Source of the DNA: CBDCWT01 sp965223305
GTDB lineage: Bacteria > Planctomycetota > Planctomycetia > Pirellulales > Pirellulaceae
DNA: 64,000 nt
Direction of reading: 5' to 3'
Assembly: GCA_965223305.1 (NCBI GenBank)
Contig: CBDCWT010000004.1
Coordinates: forward strand, 31,094 to 95,093
Each line of letters begins with the position of its first letter. Position 1 is the first letter of the stretch. The notes below the pieces were generated by a model. The model had not been told where the DNA came from and did no database searches. It was given only the letters and a program-made list of their open reading frames with translations. Shown piece after piece: positions 26,711-36,466 of this stretch. Position numbers and translations under genes: made by a program.

Positions 26711-26848
26711 ATGTGCTGCATCGCCACCTTAATCGGCAAAGACAGCCTAGAGCTTGAGGCTGAGAAGGTCTTCGTGTCTTCCCACGGCGCCAGCCTTGCT
26801 CACGAACTGAACAATCCGACCAACGCGATCAGAAGGACGTGCATTTGA
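26711..26848 (+). pseudogene. Histidine-kinase H-box remnant
   Basis: A 45-codon frame in the 26630-26992 spacer ends with LELEAEKVFVSSHGASLAHE followed by LNNPTNAIRRTCI and a stop. LAHELNNP is the phospho-acceptor His box of a histidine kinase dimerisation domain. The sensor and ATPase domains are absent, so it is most likely the relic of a deleted two-component gene. The rest of the spacer shows nothing recognisable. Confidence 0.5.
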
Positions 26849-26992
26849 AGGAAGAGAGACTCCCCGCCAAACACCAGGAAGCGGACAGACGTTCGGATTC
26901 ACTACAGCAGCACGTTTGTCAGTCGACTGTTCGTGCAGCGGCGAATCGCGATTCGAACCGGCTCGGAGGATCGTAGCGGTCTGGCAACGGGG

Positions 26993-27958
26993 CTAATGCG
27001 TCATCGCGTAGGTCACCACGTTGATTCCCATCGGGTACGAGAACTTCTCCGAAAACAGGCGAAAGTAGTTGGAATTCTCGCCTTCGCGCTCCCAGCCGTC
27101 TCCCAAGTCATTGTTGTGGCAAAGAAGTGCCACCATCCGCCCGTGATCATCGTGGTAGGCCCAAAAGTGAGGTGCGGTGTCACCGTCCGAACGACCGTGC
27201 CAATGTTCGTAAGCATAACCACCGCGCCAGGTGCGGATGTCCACCACCTGCGGTAACTCTTGCAGGTCATAGACGATATAGAAGATGGGATGCGCCAACG
27301 ACAGCTCTTGTGGCTCGCGATCCGGAAAGACACCGCGCATCTCATCCTGAACCTGGGTCCAAGCCTCGGATGCCCAAAAATCGTCCACCATCAGAAAGCC
27401 GCCGTTAAGCAGATATCGCCGCAGTGCGGCCCGCTCAGCGGGACTGAACATCATCGTCTGAACACCCGCCATGTAAACGAACGGATGTTCGAATAGATCC
27501 GGGTCGTCGAGCCGGACGACCGCGCTGTCGGGAGCGACCTGAAGCGTCGTCAGTTCTTGCAGCCGATGCGAGAAGTTCCAATCCCCGTCCGGATAGTCGT
27601 TGTCCCAACGGTCCCACCAGCCGAAGGGGCCGAACGAGTCGTATTTTACCCGCGCGAAAGTGAACACCTCGTTTTCGAATTCGTCATCGACCTCCCAGGT
27701 GGGGAATTCGCTACGGGACGGCATGCGACGAGGTCTTCGAGGTCCCGTGTCGCTAGGAGTTCGACTCCATCGAGTGCGCCTCCGTACGTCTGGAGATCGC
27801 ATATCCTGCCATTGAGCGATGGCCAGCGGCGTGGCGAGGCCCACCAGGCAAACAAGGCAGCAGGCGATCGCGATCGCCGCGCCCCGGCCCGCTCGTGAAG
27901 CGGTGACTGTCCTTAGCCTGCGGTCAGGCACACCACTCTCTGGTTGGTTGGAAATCAC
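26993..27958 (-). CDS. DUF4159-domain secreted protein
   Basis: The protein has 321 residues. The N-terminus has a basic start (about residues 18-24, ASRAGRG) and a hydrophobic core CCLVCLVGLATPLAIAQW, a signal peptide. The rest matches DUF4159: FTFARVKYDSF, DYPDGDWNFSHRLQELT, YMAGVQTMMFSPAERAALRR, LLNGGFLMVDDFW and the C-terminal YPMGINVVTYAMTH. The domain resembles a glutamine-amidotransferase-like fold and occurs widely in planctomycetes, often near MoxR/DUF58 systems, none of which is seen here. It is 15 bases from the PQQ-propeller gene upstream, suggesting an operon. Confidence 0.85.
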   Translation of the reverse strand: MISNQPESGVPDRRLRTVTASRAGRGAAIAIACCLVCLVGLATPLAIAQWQDMRSPDVRRRTRWSRTPSDTGPRRPRRMPSRSEFPTWEVDDEFENEVFTFARVKYDSFGPFGWWDRWDNDYPDGDWNFSHRLQELTTLQVAPDSAVVRLDDPDLFEHPFVYMAGVQTMMFSPAERAALRRYLLNGGFLMVDDFWASEAWTQVQDEMRGVFPDREPQELSLAHPIFYIVYDLQELPQVVDIRTWRGGYAYEHWHGRSDGDTAPHFWAYHDDHGRMVALLCHNNDLGDGWEREGENSNYFRLFSEKFSYPMGINVVTYAMTH

Positions 27959-27973
27959 GATGCTGACAACTTG

Positions 27974-29296
27974 CTAGCGCCTCGTGAGATCAACACAGAT
28001 GATCTCGTTGTCATTACGGATGTAGGCGTGTTTGTTAGCGAACGCCGGCATGCTCCATACGACGTCCCGCCCGAAAGCAACATTGCTCGGGTCGATCACG
28101 TGAGTGCGATCGAGTTCTTGAAATCCCTCCCGGTCCATCTCGGCGATCACGAGTTCGCCGCTTTCGGTGAACATCCAAAAACGATCTTCGTGCTTGACGA
28201 TAAATGCCGTTCCCGAGCCAAGGGGACGATCACTCAGCGGCTGCGGCGTTGCCCAAAGGCGCCGCCCGGACGGCAACTCGATGGCGGCCAGGTCTCCGGA
28301 TTGATCGAGTCCGTAGAGCACGCCGTCCTCGTAGAAAGGCTGCACGTTGATCGGCGATATCGCTTGCTTTCGCTTATCGCGCCAAACCGCCTCAGCTCCA
28401 GGCTGGTCCGAATCCAGTTTCAGCAACAAACTACGTTGTGAATAACCGGCGACATACAAATACTCACCACACAGCACCGGCGACATGATGATCGAGCCAT
28501 TCGTACACTCATAGTCGACCGACCAGTACTCGGCACCATTCTCGGGGTTCACGCTCCGCACGTGGTCGGGGCTGAGCAGAATTAGTTGCCGTACGCCCGC
28601 ATAATCGATGATCGTAGGAGGTGAATATCCCTGTTCCGAGGCAGTTCCAGACCGCCAAAGTTCCTCACCCGTGGTCTTCTCCAGCGCCACCGTGTGCGTG
28701 CCCTCCCCACCGGCCAAGGTGATCAGGCGGTTACCGTCGATCAGCGGATGTCCAGCGTAACCCCAGAGCGCCGTCTTGGTCCCGTAAGTCCGTGGTAGGT
28801 TCTTAGACCACTTGGCGTCCCCCGTGGCAACTGCCCGGCATACGAGATCACCCTCAGCTCCTAACGTGTAGACGTAGTCACCGTCGACCACCGGCGTACA
28901 GCGAGGGCCGGCCGGGTAAGAAATCGAGTAGCTGACCGGATACTCTTGCTTCCACAGTACTTCTCCCGAAGCCTCATCCAAACAGATCAGACGCTCGACA
29001 CCAGTAAAGTCCTTGCGTTCAAAGTTGGGGACTTTGACGTCATCGCTCGTCACATAGTCGGTGACATAGACACGCCCGTCGGCTACAGCCGGCCCAGAGT
29101 ATCCACCCGCGACCGGTGTCCGCCATCGCACTTGCGGCCCCTGCTGGGGAAACCGCTCGAGAACTCCGGTATCGTGCCACACGTTATCTCGGTTGGGCCC
29201 CATCCAATGGGGCCAGTCCGCACCGTGCAAGCCGCCAGCGTTGTCTGCGCCGACAACGAGGACAACCAGTACTAAACAACCACGAAAATTCATCAT
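27974..29296 (-). CDS. PQQ-type beta-propeller repeat protein, secreted
   Basis: The protein has 440 residues. A signal-like N-terminus (MMNFRGCLVLVVLVVGAD) precedes DWPHWMGPNRDNVW, the usual planctomycete opening. Propeller blades contain WD-like motifs such as GEVLWKQEYPVSYS, GDAKWSKNLP, GEELWRSGTA and GRRLWATPQ. Such proteins bind or sense extracellular substrates and are often called outer membrane assembly-like, but catalytic residues for a quinoprotein dehydrogenase are not evident. It is followed by the DUF4159 gene 15 bases later on the same strand. Confidence 0.85.
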   Translation of the reverse strand: MMNFRGCLVLVVLVVGADNAGGLHGADWPHWMGPNRDNVWHDTGVLERFPQQGPQVRWRTPVAGGYSGPAVADGRVYVTDYVTSDDVKVPNFERKDFTGVERLICLDEASGEVLWKQEYPVSYSISYPAGPRCTPVVDGDYVYTLGAEGDLVCRAVATGDAKWSKNLPRTYGTKTALWGYAGHPLIDGNRLITLAGGEGTHTVALEKTTGEELWRSGTASEQGYSPPTIIDYAGVRQLILLSPDHVRSVNPENGAEYWSVDYECTNGSIIMSPVLCGEYLYVAGYSQRSLLLKLDSDQPGAEAVWRDKRKQAISPINVQPFYEDGVLYGLDQSGDLAAIELPSGRRLWATPQPLSDRPLGSGTAFIVKHEDRFWMFTESGELVIAEMDREGFQELDRTHVIDPSNVAFGRDVVWSMPAFANKHAYIRNDNEIICVDLTRR

Positions 29297-29360
29297 TCGC
29301 TCCTGTGATGACCGTATGTAGTGGTACTCTCCAACAAGTTGCCGAGATGGATGTTGGCTT

Positions 29361-29426
29361 CCCCCTCATCCGGCCTTCGGCCACCTTCTCCCCGGCGGGG
29401 AGAAGGACTTTGGTTGCGACCAAAAG
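29361..29426. repeat. Interspersed repeat with CTTCTCCCC/GGGGAGAAG hairpin
   Basis: This element in the spacer upstream of the PQQ gene reads CCCTCATCCGGCCTTCGG, then a hairpin CTTCTCCCCGGCGGGGAGAA, then GACTTTGGTTGCGACC. A closely related copy in reverse orientation lies inside the EamA transporter gene at about 62334-62400. Confidence 0.8.
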
Positions 29427-29465
29427 TCGCGCTGTGAACAATCCGGTTTAACATCGTGCGAAGAG

Positions 29466-30920
29466 CTATGACACGAGTTCTGCCAAAACCCGAGCCGGCT
29501 TCAGCACCGTGGTAAGCCTCTGGTCCAGCCCTTGGAACCTGTACGTCAGCTTCGTGTGATCGATTCCTAGCAGCCGCAGGTAGGTCGCGTGTAAGTCGCG
29601 TGGCTCGACCGCGTCGCGAGCGGGAGCGTAGCCGAGCGGGTCTGTCTCGCCGTAGCTGACCCCCGGCTTGACGCCGCCACCCGCCATCCACATCGTAAAA
29701 GCAAATGGGTGGTGATCGCGACCGGCAAACTTCATCTCTTTTCCACCTCGATTCTCACGCATCGGGGTCCTGCCAAACTCTCCTCCCCAAATCACCAGCG
29801 TGTCGTCCAGCAACCCGCGCTGGCGGAGATCCGACAATAAGGCAGCCATCGGCTGATCGATATCTCGGCACTTGTCTTGGAAACCATGCAGCAGCGAGGT
29901 TTCCTCTGAGTTTCCGTGCGTGTCCCATCCCCAATCAAAGAGCTGTACGTAACGAACGCCTCTTTCGACCAGACGTCTGGCGAGCAGACAGTTGTTGGCG
30001 AAACTCTCTTTTCCCGGTTGAGTTCCGTACAGCTCATGAATGTGCCGTGGCTCCCGTGACGTGTCCATTGCTTCGCTGGCCGCCAGCTGCATGCGATGCG
30101 CCAGTTCGTATTGGGAGATGCGAGTCACTGTCTCAGGATCGCCGAGTTCCTCGAAAGTCCTGCGATTGACGCGATTGATCGCGTCCACGATATGCCCGCG
30201 GAGACGCGCGTTGATGCCACGCGGATTCGCCAAATACAACACCGGCTCGCCTTCTGAACGACACTGGACTCCTTGATAGACCGAAGGTAAGAAACCACTG
30301 CCCCAAACCGACTTTCCAGCACTGGGAAACTTCCCTCCAGAGATCAATACGACGTATCCCGGCATATTCTCGTTCTCGGATCCAAGACCGTAGGTCACCC
30401 ACGATCCGATCGAGGGCGCGCCCAGGTTTTGGTTGCCAGTGTGGAGCAGCAGCTGCGCGGGCGCATGGTTGAACTGGTCGGTGCTGACGGTGTGGACAAT
30501 CGCCGCATGGTCGACCACCGACTCGAAATGGACCAGCTGGTTGCTTAACCAAGCACCGCTTTCACCAACCTGCCGGAATGGGTGAACGGGCCCCAGCATC
30601 TTCGGGACTCCGCGTATGAACGCGAAACGCCGCCCCTTCAAGAACTCTTCTGGACAGTCCTTGCCGTCCAGTCTCTTCAACTCCGGCTTGTACTCGAACA
30701 TCTCGAGATGACTCGGCCCACCTGCCATGTGCAGATAGATAACGCGTTTGGCACTGGCTCGCGGATGCGGCACATGCTGCTGCACTCCTGTCGCAGCCTG
30801 CCCTTGCTGGGCCAGCCAGAGCGCGCCCAACCCCGCCGCGCAGCGTCCTAAGAAGTGTCGCCGCGTTTGGAGTTGCAACGCGTCGTGAGTCAGCTGCTGG
30901 AAATGCGTGAAACGATGCAT
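29466..30920 (-). CDS. DUF1501 protein, Tat-exported
   Basis: The protein has 484 residues. TRRHFLGRCAAGLGALWLA is a twin-arginine signal followed by a hydrophobic core. The body matches DUF1501 (sulfatase/phosphatase-like fold): RVIYLHMAGGPSHLEMFEYK, TVSTDQFNHAPAQ, LLARRLVERGVRYVQLFDWG, WDTHGN and WGGEFGRTPM. DUF1501 proteins are nearly always paired with a DUF1549/DUF1553 cytochrome, and here that gene lies 22 bases upstream on the same strand, so an operon is likely. Function is thought to be extracellular polymer use; not established. Confidence 0.9.
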   Translation of the reverse strand: MHRFTHFQQLTHDALQLQTRRHFLGRCAAGLGALWLAQQGQAATGVQQHVPHPRASAKRVIYLHMAGGPSHLEMFEYKPELKRLDGKDCPEEFLKGRRFAFIRGVPKMLGPVHPFRQVGESGAWLSNQLVHFESVVDHAAIVHTVSTDQFNHAPAQLLLHTGNQNLGAPSIGSWVTYGLGSENENMPGYVVLISGGKFPSAGKSVWGSGFLPSVYQGVQCRSEGEPVLYLANPRGINARLRGHIVDAINRVNRRTFEELGDPETVTRISQYELAHRMQLAASEAMDTSREPRHIHELYGTQPGKESFANNCLLARRLVERGVRYVQLFDWGWDTHGNSEETSLLHGFQDKCRDIDQPMAALLSDLRQRGLLDDTLVIWGGEFGRTPMRENRGGKEMKFAGRDHHPFAFTMWMAGGGVKPGVSYGETDPLGYAPARDAVEPRDLHATYLRLLGIDHTKLTYRFQGLDQRLTTVLKPARVLAELVS

Positions 30921-30942
30921 CTTACTTTCGACCTTGAGTCAA

Positions 30943-33765
30943 CTACTTGGTCAAAACAACATCCAGATTCAAGATCGCGTTGGCAACAGCACTCGCGGCG
31001 TAGGTTGCAGCGTCAGGTGCCAAAGAGCGGGCTGCTTCCGGATCGACGGCAAACTCTCCCGCGGCACGTTCATGCAGGGCTACGAGATCGGCAACCGTTC
31101 CCTCATCCGGATCACGCCCGGTCACCAGGCGATAACCACGACGAACCACCTCACGCGGCGCTGCGGCGTCGGCAGTCATCTGTCGGCCAAGCGCCACAGC
31201 GCATTCCACGAAAACCGGGTCATTCATCAGCACCAGCGCTTGTAGCGGAGTATTCGTTGCCAGACGTCGCAACGAACAAACCTCTCTAGTTGGCGTGTCG
31301 AAGGTGATGAAGCTGGGATAACCACTCGTCCGTTTCCAATAAGTGTACACGGCGCGGCGATAACGGTCCTCGCCTTCCGAAGTGGTCCACTCGCTGCCGT
31401 TGTACACCGACCGCCACACACCGTCAGGTTGAGGCGGCATCACAGGCGGCCCGTACATCTTGGCCGATAGCAAGCCCGACACGGCCAACGCTTGATCGCG
31501 CACCATCTCGGCGCTCAACCGGTTGCGGGGTCCATGCGCCAGCAACTCGTTGCGCGGATCGCGCTCATGCATTTCACCTGTTGTTCGGGCGGCTTGCCGG
31601 TAAGTCGCCGATAGCACGATTTCGCGTAGAACTTCCTTGATGCTCCAACCATAGTCGGTTTGGAAGCGGACCGCCAAGTCATCCAGCAGCCCCTGGTTGG
31701 AGGGCGGTGCGCCTACGGGCCCAAAGTCCTCAACGGTTTCCACGATTCCAGTACCAAACAGCTGCTCCCATAGCCGGTTCACCATCACTCGTGCAGTTAG
31801 CGGATTGTCAGCCGACACCAACCACCGCGCCAAGGCGAGCCGATCGGCGACAACATCGTCAGGCAGCGGCGGTAGCACGCGCGGGACATCTGCCGTCACC
31901 CTCGGGCCCTTCTCCTGCCAATTACCCCGCTCGAATACATAAGACTCACGGGACAGTCTCTGTGGCAACTCGGCCATCACAGGCAGCGCCAGACTCTTGA
32001 TCTCCTTCCGCTCTTTGAGCATCTGCTCGATCTGTTGTTGAGCCGCGACAAGCTGTGGGTCCCCAGCCAGCTCGGTCCACCCCGCGTCGGCTGACAACCA
32101 GAACCGGGCACGCCGTAAGACCATCGGCAGCTGGCCGGTCGCAGCCATCTGCTGCGAGATTCTCAGCTGCAGGCGGCTGCCGGCTGATAAGCGAACACTG
32201 CCAGTCGGAATGAATACGGCCGAGCGAGCTCGCCAAATGCGCGGATAGTCGCCCCAGCCTTGCGACCCTTTCTTGAGACTCTCCTGCGGAACAAGCAGAG
32301 GTTCCGCCTCATCGCAAAACACCAGAGCGAACGAAATCGGCTGCGGCTCCTCGTCGGCGCCGGTCACGATCGCCCCTTGCAATCGCGAAACCGCAAACCC
32401 GTGTTCTGGCGTCCGGCGGGCCAGCTCAAGATTAACCGGTAACGCGTCGATGCGCAGCGCCGTCATCTCCTCAGCACGCTCGCCGACAGCAAACTCGATC
32501 GTATATTCGGTTCCCTGTGCAATCGTCCCGCCCGCGACTATCTCCGCGACCTGCTGGTTCTCGTGCTCGCTAACTGCAACCGATAGTGTCGCCTCGCCCG
32601 TGGCCGCCAAGCTCACCGGGCTCAAGTTCTGCCAAGTCCCAACCTCAAACTGGGACCAAACTTGAGCGTGTACAGACCGTCGGAGTTCACCGATCGTACG
32701 ATCCAACATAAAGGCCCGTTCGTTCTCCGCCGGGTCGAGCGGCAACGACAGAACCGGTGACTCGTCGTCGCGATCATGGTCGAGGCTCGTGTTGAAGAAC
32801 GCTACAGACCGATAGTAGTCAGCGTGCTCGAAGGGCGCGTACGGATGAGCGTGACATTGAGTGCAGCCGAAAGTCGTCGCCTGCCACACTTGCCAAGTCG
32901 TATTGACCCGGTCGGTGACCGCCACCAGTCGATACTCCTCGTCGTCGGTTCCGCCCTCGGTATTGGTTTGGGTATTGCGATGGAACGTCGTCGCAATCAG
33001 GTCCGCGGTCGTAGCGTTTGGCAGCAGATCACCGGCCAACAAGCGGATGGTGAACGCGTCGAATGATAGATCGTCGTTCAGCGCCCGGATAAGCCAGTCT
33101 CGAAACGGCCACACCGTCCGCCCGTTGTCCTTTTCGTAACCTTGTGTGTCCGCATACCTGGCAAGATCCAACCAAAGGGATGCCCAACGCTCACCATACC
33201 TGGTCGACTCCAACAAGCGATCCACGACCGTCTGGTAGGCGGTCGACGAGGAGTCCTCAACAAAAGCGGTGATCGCCTCTGGAGATGGGGGCAAGCCGGT
33301 AAGGTCGAATGTAGCCCGCCGCAACCATTCGATGCGGTCCGCTGCGGGTGCGGGTTGCAGTCCGTTGGCCTCGAGCTGCGATAGTACATGGGCGTCCAAT
33401 GGCTGCTGCACCCACTCCGGGTCCGAGACCTGCGGCGTGGGAGGACGAGTTGGACGGATGTAGGCCCAGTGTTCCTCCCAGTGCGCTCCGAGTTGAATCC
33501 ACTGCCGCAGCAACGCCACCTCTTCATCTTTAAGTCGGGGCGCGTGATCCGCCGGAGGCATGCGCTGCTCATCGTCTGCGGTCACCCGCTCGAGCAAATA
33601 GGAATCGTCAGGCTCTCCCGGCTCGATGATAGCGAGCGTCGAGTCCTTCATCAGAAACGTCAGGTCCGCAGCTTGTTTAACCCCGCCATGGCATGACACA
33701 CAACGACGATTCAAGAGAGGACGAATGTCGGTGCTGAACGAAATCTGCTCGGCGGACTCCAACAC
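30943..33765 (-). CDS. PSD1-type DUF1549/DUF1553 cytochrome-c-like protein
   Basis: The continuous frame begins with GTG 33765 and gives 940 residues. FSTDIRPLLNRRCVSCHGG contains the single CVSCH heme motif near residues 23-27. The DUF1549 part shows WLRRATFDLTGLPPSPEA and RYGERWASLWLDLARYADT. The DUF1553 part shows NPLTARVMVNRLWEQLFG, LSATYRQ and TRAECS-like TREVCSLRRLATNTPLQALV. A good signal peptide exists upstream but in a different frame (see findings), so this gene may be frameshifted. It pairs with the DUF1501 gene. Confidence 0.88.
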   Translation of the reverse strand: MLESAEQISFSTDIRPLLNRRCVSCHGGVKQAADLTFLMKDSTLAIIEPGEPDDSYLLERVTADDEQRMPPADHAPRLKDEEVALLRQWIQLGAHWEEHWAYIRPTRPPTPQVSDPEWVQQPLDAHVLSQLEANGLQPAPAADRIEWLRRATFDLTGLPPSPEAITAFVEDSSSTAYQTVVDRLLESTRYGERWASLWLDLARYADTQGYEKDNGRTVWPFRDWLIRALNDDLSFDAFTIRLLAGDLLPNATTADLIATTFHRNTQTNTEGGTDDEEYRLVAVTDRVNTTWQVWQATTFGCTQCHAHPYAPFEHADYYRSVAFFNTSLDHDRDDESPVLSLPLDPAENERAFMLDRTIGELRRSVHAQVWSQFEVGTWQNLSPVSLAATGEATLSVAVSEHENQQVAEIVAGGTIAQGTEYTIEFAVGERAEEMTALRIDALPVNLELARRTPEHGFAVSRLQGAIVTGADEEPQPISFALVFCDEAEPLLVPQESLKKGSQGWGDYPRIWRARSAVFIPTGSVRLSAGSRLQLRISQQMAATGQLPMVLRRARFWLSADAGWTELAGDPQLVAAQQQIEQMLKERKEIKSLALPVMAELPQRLSRESYVFERGNWQEKGPRVTADVPRVLPPLPDDVVADRLALARWLVSADNPLTARVMVNRLWEQLFGTGIVETVEDFGPVGAPPSNQGLLDDLAVRFQTDYGWSIKEVLREIVLSATYRQAARTTGEMHERDPRNELLAHGPRNRLSAEMVRDQALAVSGLLSAKMYGPPVMPPQPDGVWRSVYNGSEWTTSEGEDRYRRAVYTYWKRTSGYPSFITFDTPTREVCSLRRLATNTPLQALVLMNDPVFVECAVALGRQMTADAAAPREVVRRGYRLVTGRDPDEGTVADLVALHERAAGEFAVDPEAARSLAPDAATYAASAVANAILNLDVVLTK

Positions 33766-34008
33766 CGTAGGCGTCCAGGCGCCCGGACAGCACGACGAGC
33801 AGAGCCACCAACGACCGCTCCCCCATACCTCGGGATCGCCTCATCGAATCAATGCCTCAAGGGAAAAAGGTGGGCGCCGCTAAAAAGACCACCGGGTCCG
33901 AGCGACCTTGCCTGCAATCGGCAGGCGGGAGCCCCTTAAGTACTCTAGTCTAACGAAGCGGTTTGCAGTTTGGGAGCGATCTCGCCCAAAGTTGCCTTGT
34001 TTCAGTGC

Positions 34009-34168
34009 AACATCAGCCGCTGGGCGTTAGCCCACGGTTCAACACAACCGGATGCTAACGCATTCCGGCCGATCGTCCACGACCAATAACCGAGCGGATC
34101 ACACAACATCAGCCGCTGGGCGTTAGCCCACGGTTCAACAAACCGGATGCTAACGCATTCCGGCTGAT
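34009..34168. repeat. Tandem duplication of a 60-base repeat unit
   Basis: Two copies (34009-34070 and 34105-34168) each contain CATCAGCCGCTGGGCGTTAG, CCCACGGTTCAAC and then AACCGGATGCTAACGCATTC. They include the GGGCTAACGCCCAG palindrome in reverse orientation. They fill most of the 33845-34238 spacer upstream of the deacetylase; a TATAAT at 34177-34182 could be its -10 box. Confidence 0.8.
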
Positions 34169-34238
34169 TTGACGGCTATAATCTGAATAGCTCCAATATC
34201 CAGGCCCACCAACTGTGTAACCAACGGAAGACGATTGT

Positions 34239-35120
34239 ATGAACAGCTGCAAGACCATCGTGGCCACGCTCGCTATCGCGCTGACCGCACTCCAATTCGC
34301 CCAGGGCCAGCAGACGAGCGAAGGAGAAATCCGGTTGATCGTGCGGAGCGACGACATGGGGGCCGCGCACGCAATCAACGAGGCCTGCCTGCGGAGCGTG
34401 ACCGAGGGGATCGCTCGATCCATCGAAGTGTTGGTGCCGGCGCCCTGGTTCCCAGAGGCGGTGGAGATGTTAAACGAGCATCCAGAGATCGATGTCGGTA
34501 TCCATCTGGACCTTACCAGCGAGTGGTCGAGAGTAAAGTGGGGACCCGTTCTCAAGAACGTGCCCAGCTTGGTCGACGTCAACGGTTACTTCTTTCCCAT
34601 GACGCGGCAGCGTGACGGCTGGCCGCCCAACACCGGCTTTCTACAGTCGGGCTGGAGCATTGTTGAAGTCGAGCGCGAACTGCGTGCCCAAATCGAGACC
34701 GCTCTGCGCCTTCTGCCGAAGGTGACACACCTCTCAGCACATATGGGGACTGCGACCAGTACTCCGGAACTGCGCGCGATGGTCGAGCACTTGGCCGGCG
34801 AGTACAAGTTGCCGCTCACACTACCCAATCTGAAGCGGGTGGGTGGGTTCGGCGGAAAACAGTTAAGCCCGCAGGAGAAAGAAGCTAAGCTCATCGAGCT
34901 CCTAGGAGGGTTAACGCCGGGAACTTGGCTTTTTGTTGAGCACCCGGGGCTCGACACCGCCGAGATGAGGGCCATCGCCCATCGCGGCTACGAGAATGTG
35001 GCAGCAGATCGCGCGGGTGTGACTCACGCGTTCTGCAGCCAGAAGGTGCGGGAAGTCGTCCAGCGTCACGGGATCAAGTTGGTAAGCTACGACGACGTGT
35101 TGCAGGCGAGTCGCAACTGA
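34239..35120 (+). CDS. ChbG/HpnK (YdjC)-family carbohydrate deacetylase
   Basis: The protein has 293 residues. MNSCKTIVATLAIALTALQF is a signal peptide. LIVRSDDMGAAHAINEAC holds the metal-binding Asp pair, DVGIHLDLTSEW the first His, and HLSAHMGT the later His pair, as expected for YdjC-type enzymes. These remove acetyl groups from amino sugars or diacetylchitobiose. In an exported form it could act on chitin-like or other N-acetylated polymers. It stands alone on the forward strand, after the repeat-filled spacer. Confidence 0.87.
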   Translation: MNSCKTIVATLAIALTALQFAQGQQTSEGEIRLIVRSDDMGAAHAINEACLRSVTEGIARSIEVLVPAPWFPEAVEMLNEHPEIDVGIHLDLTSEWSRVKWGPVLKNVPSLVDVNGYFFPMTRQRDGWPPNTGFLQSGWSIVEVERELRAQIETALRLLPKVTHLSAHMGTATSTPELRAMVEHLAGEYKLPLTLPNLKRVGGFGGKQLSPQEKEAKLIELLGGLTPGTWLFVEHPGLDTAEMRAIAHRGYENVAADRAGVTHAFCSQKVREVVQRHGIKLVSYDDVLQASRN

Positions 35121-35260
35121 TTGACGAACAGGCCTTGGATGCAGGTAAACGGCTACTACGACCGAATACTGGCCGACTATCCAGAAACCGAGGCCGCCGT
35201 AGAAGTACGGGAGCTTCAGCTGTCGCCGTGAGGGCAGTGCGCCGAAACGAGCCTCATTTA

Positions 35261-36466
35261 TTAGCGAGCGTCTCCGCCTGCGGCTTCATACCTTTCCAAC
35301 GTAGCGCGCAGCTTTTCCTGACCCGGTGCCTGGTCGACTGCCTTCTTCTGCCACTTGATCGCCTCGCCAACATTTCCTTGCTCAAAGTAAACCCGAGCAA
35401 CCGTGTCCAGCGCCGAACTGTCGGCATCCTCCTGTACAGAACTCGCCCGCAAGGCGACTTGCAGCGCGCGCTCCAAATCTCTGTGCTCCGCCGGCACGAC
35501 CGCAGCTAACGCCCAGGCGATCTGGTCTAATGCCTGGCCGTCCTCCCAGTGTGTATCCGCCAATTCGCTGCCGAGTGCGACGGCTGCTGGGAACTGCTCC
35601 GTATGTAGCAACACCTGCATCTTGAGGAGCGTCAACTCGATATGACCAGGATACTCCTGGAGAAACCTGTCCAGCTCGCTCAGAACGGGGCGAAAATCCC
35701 CAAACTGCTCCGCTCTACGAAACAGCGCACTGAGTGCAGCCTTGGCCTCGTTGGCGGCACGATCCGTGCGAAACTGCTCGGCTGCCGCAGCGCGGTCCCA
35801 ATTCCCAGCGACGATCTTCGCCAGAGAATCGTCCATCGACATCGGGTGGCCGATCCACTCAACATGCCCCTCGCGGCCGACAATGAACGCGGTGGGAATC
35901 CCCTGCTGAGCGGCGGCATCCATGTATCCCGCATGAGCCACCCGATCTGGATCCAGCGCAAGCCGATAGGTCACGACTTCATCCCAAGTACGACTGGTAG
36001 ACGAGCCGTATGCGCCAGCCAGAAAGCCGCCCACTGTGGCCGAGTCCTCATCGCTGATGCCGACAAACGACACTTCATCGGCGTATTGTTCCTGGAGCTG
36101 GCTCAGATGCGGCATGCTGTCTCGGCAGGGTGGACACCAAGTTGCCCAAAACTCGACGACGTAAACATGGCCCGGCTGGAACGAGTCGATCGGCTCCCCT
36201 TTGACCCACGCGGCGACACCCAGCGGCGGCGCTGGATCGCCGATTCCCAGCTTGCCCGGCTCGCCGCTCGGCTGGGACGCGGACTCGGTTTCCCGCGGGA
36301 CTACTTGTTGAACGGTGTCCGTGCCGTCTGCGACCCGTTCGGGACTCTCCAACGCAACTGCTGCAGCAGTTTCGGGAACACTCCCGTCCCGATTGCAACC
36401 AGTCGATGAGGACCCGATCAACGTGACTAGCAACAGACCGACCGGCAAATGCATGAATCGACACAT
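35261..36466 (-). CDS. TlpA-like thioredoxin lipoprotein with helical tail
   Basis: The protein has 401 residues. The start MCRFMHLPVGLLLVTLIGSS leads to STGC, a plausible lipobox with Cys at about residue 24. The redoxin domain begins GKLGIGDPAPPLGVAAW, and WATWCPPCRDSMPHLSQLQE carries the C-x-x-C active site. A cis-Pro is expected at QQGIPTAFIV. The C-terminal half, about 230-400, is helical and TPR-like (EQFPAAVALGSELADTHW, GNVGEAIKWQKKAVDQ). It probably reduces disulfides of exported proteins, with the tail recruiting partners. Confidence 0.87.
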   Translation of the reverse strand: MCRFMHLPVGLLLVTLIGSSSTGCNRDGSVPETAAAVALESPERVADGTDTVQQVVPRETESASQPSGEPGKLGIGDPAPPLGVAAWVKGEPIDSFQPGHVYVVEFWATWCPPCRDSMPHLSQLQEQYADEVSFVGISDEDSATVGGFLAGAYGSSTSRTWDEVVTYRLALDPDRVAHAGYMDAAAQQGIPTAFIVGREGHVEWIGHPMSMDDSLAKIVAGNWDRAAAAEQFRTDRAANEAKAALSALFRRAEQFGDFRPVLSELDRFLQEYPGHIELTLLKMQVLLHTEQFPAAVALGSELADTHWEDGQALDQIAWALAAVVPAEHRDLERALQVALRASSVQEDADSSALDTVARVYFEQGNVGEAIKWQKKAVDQAPGQEKLRATLERYEAAGGDAR

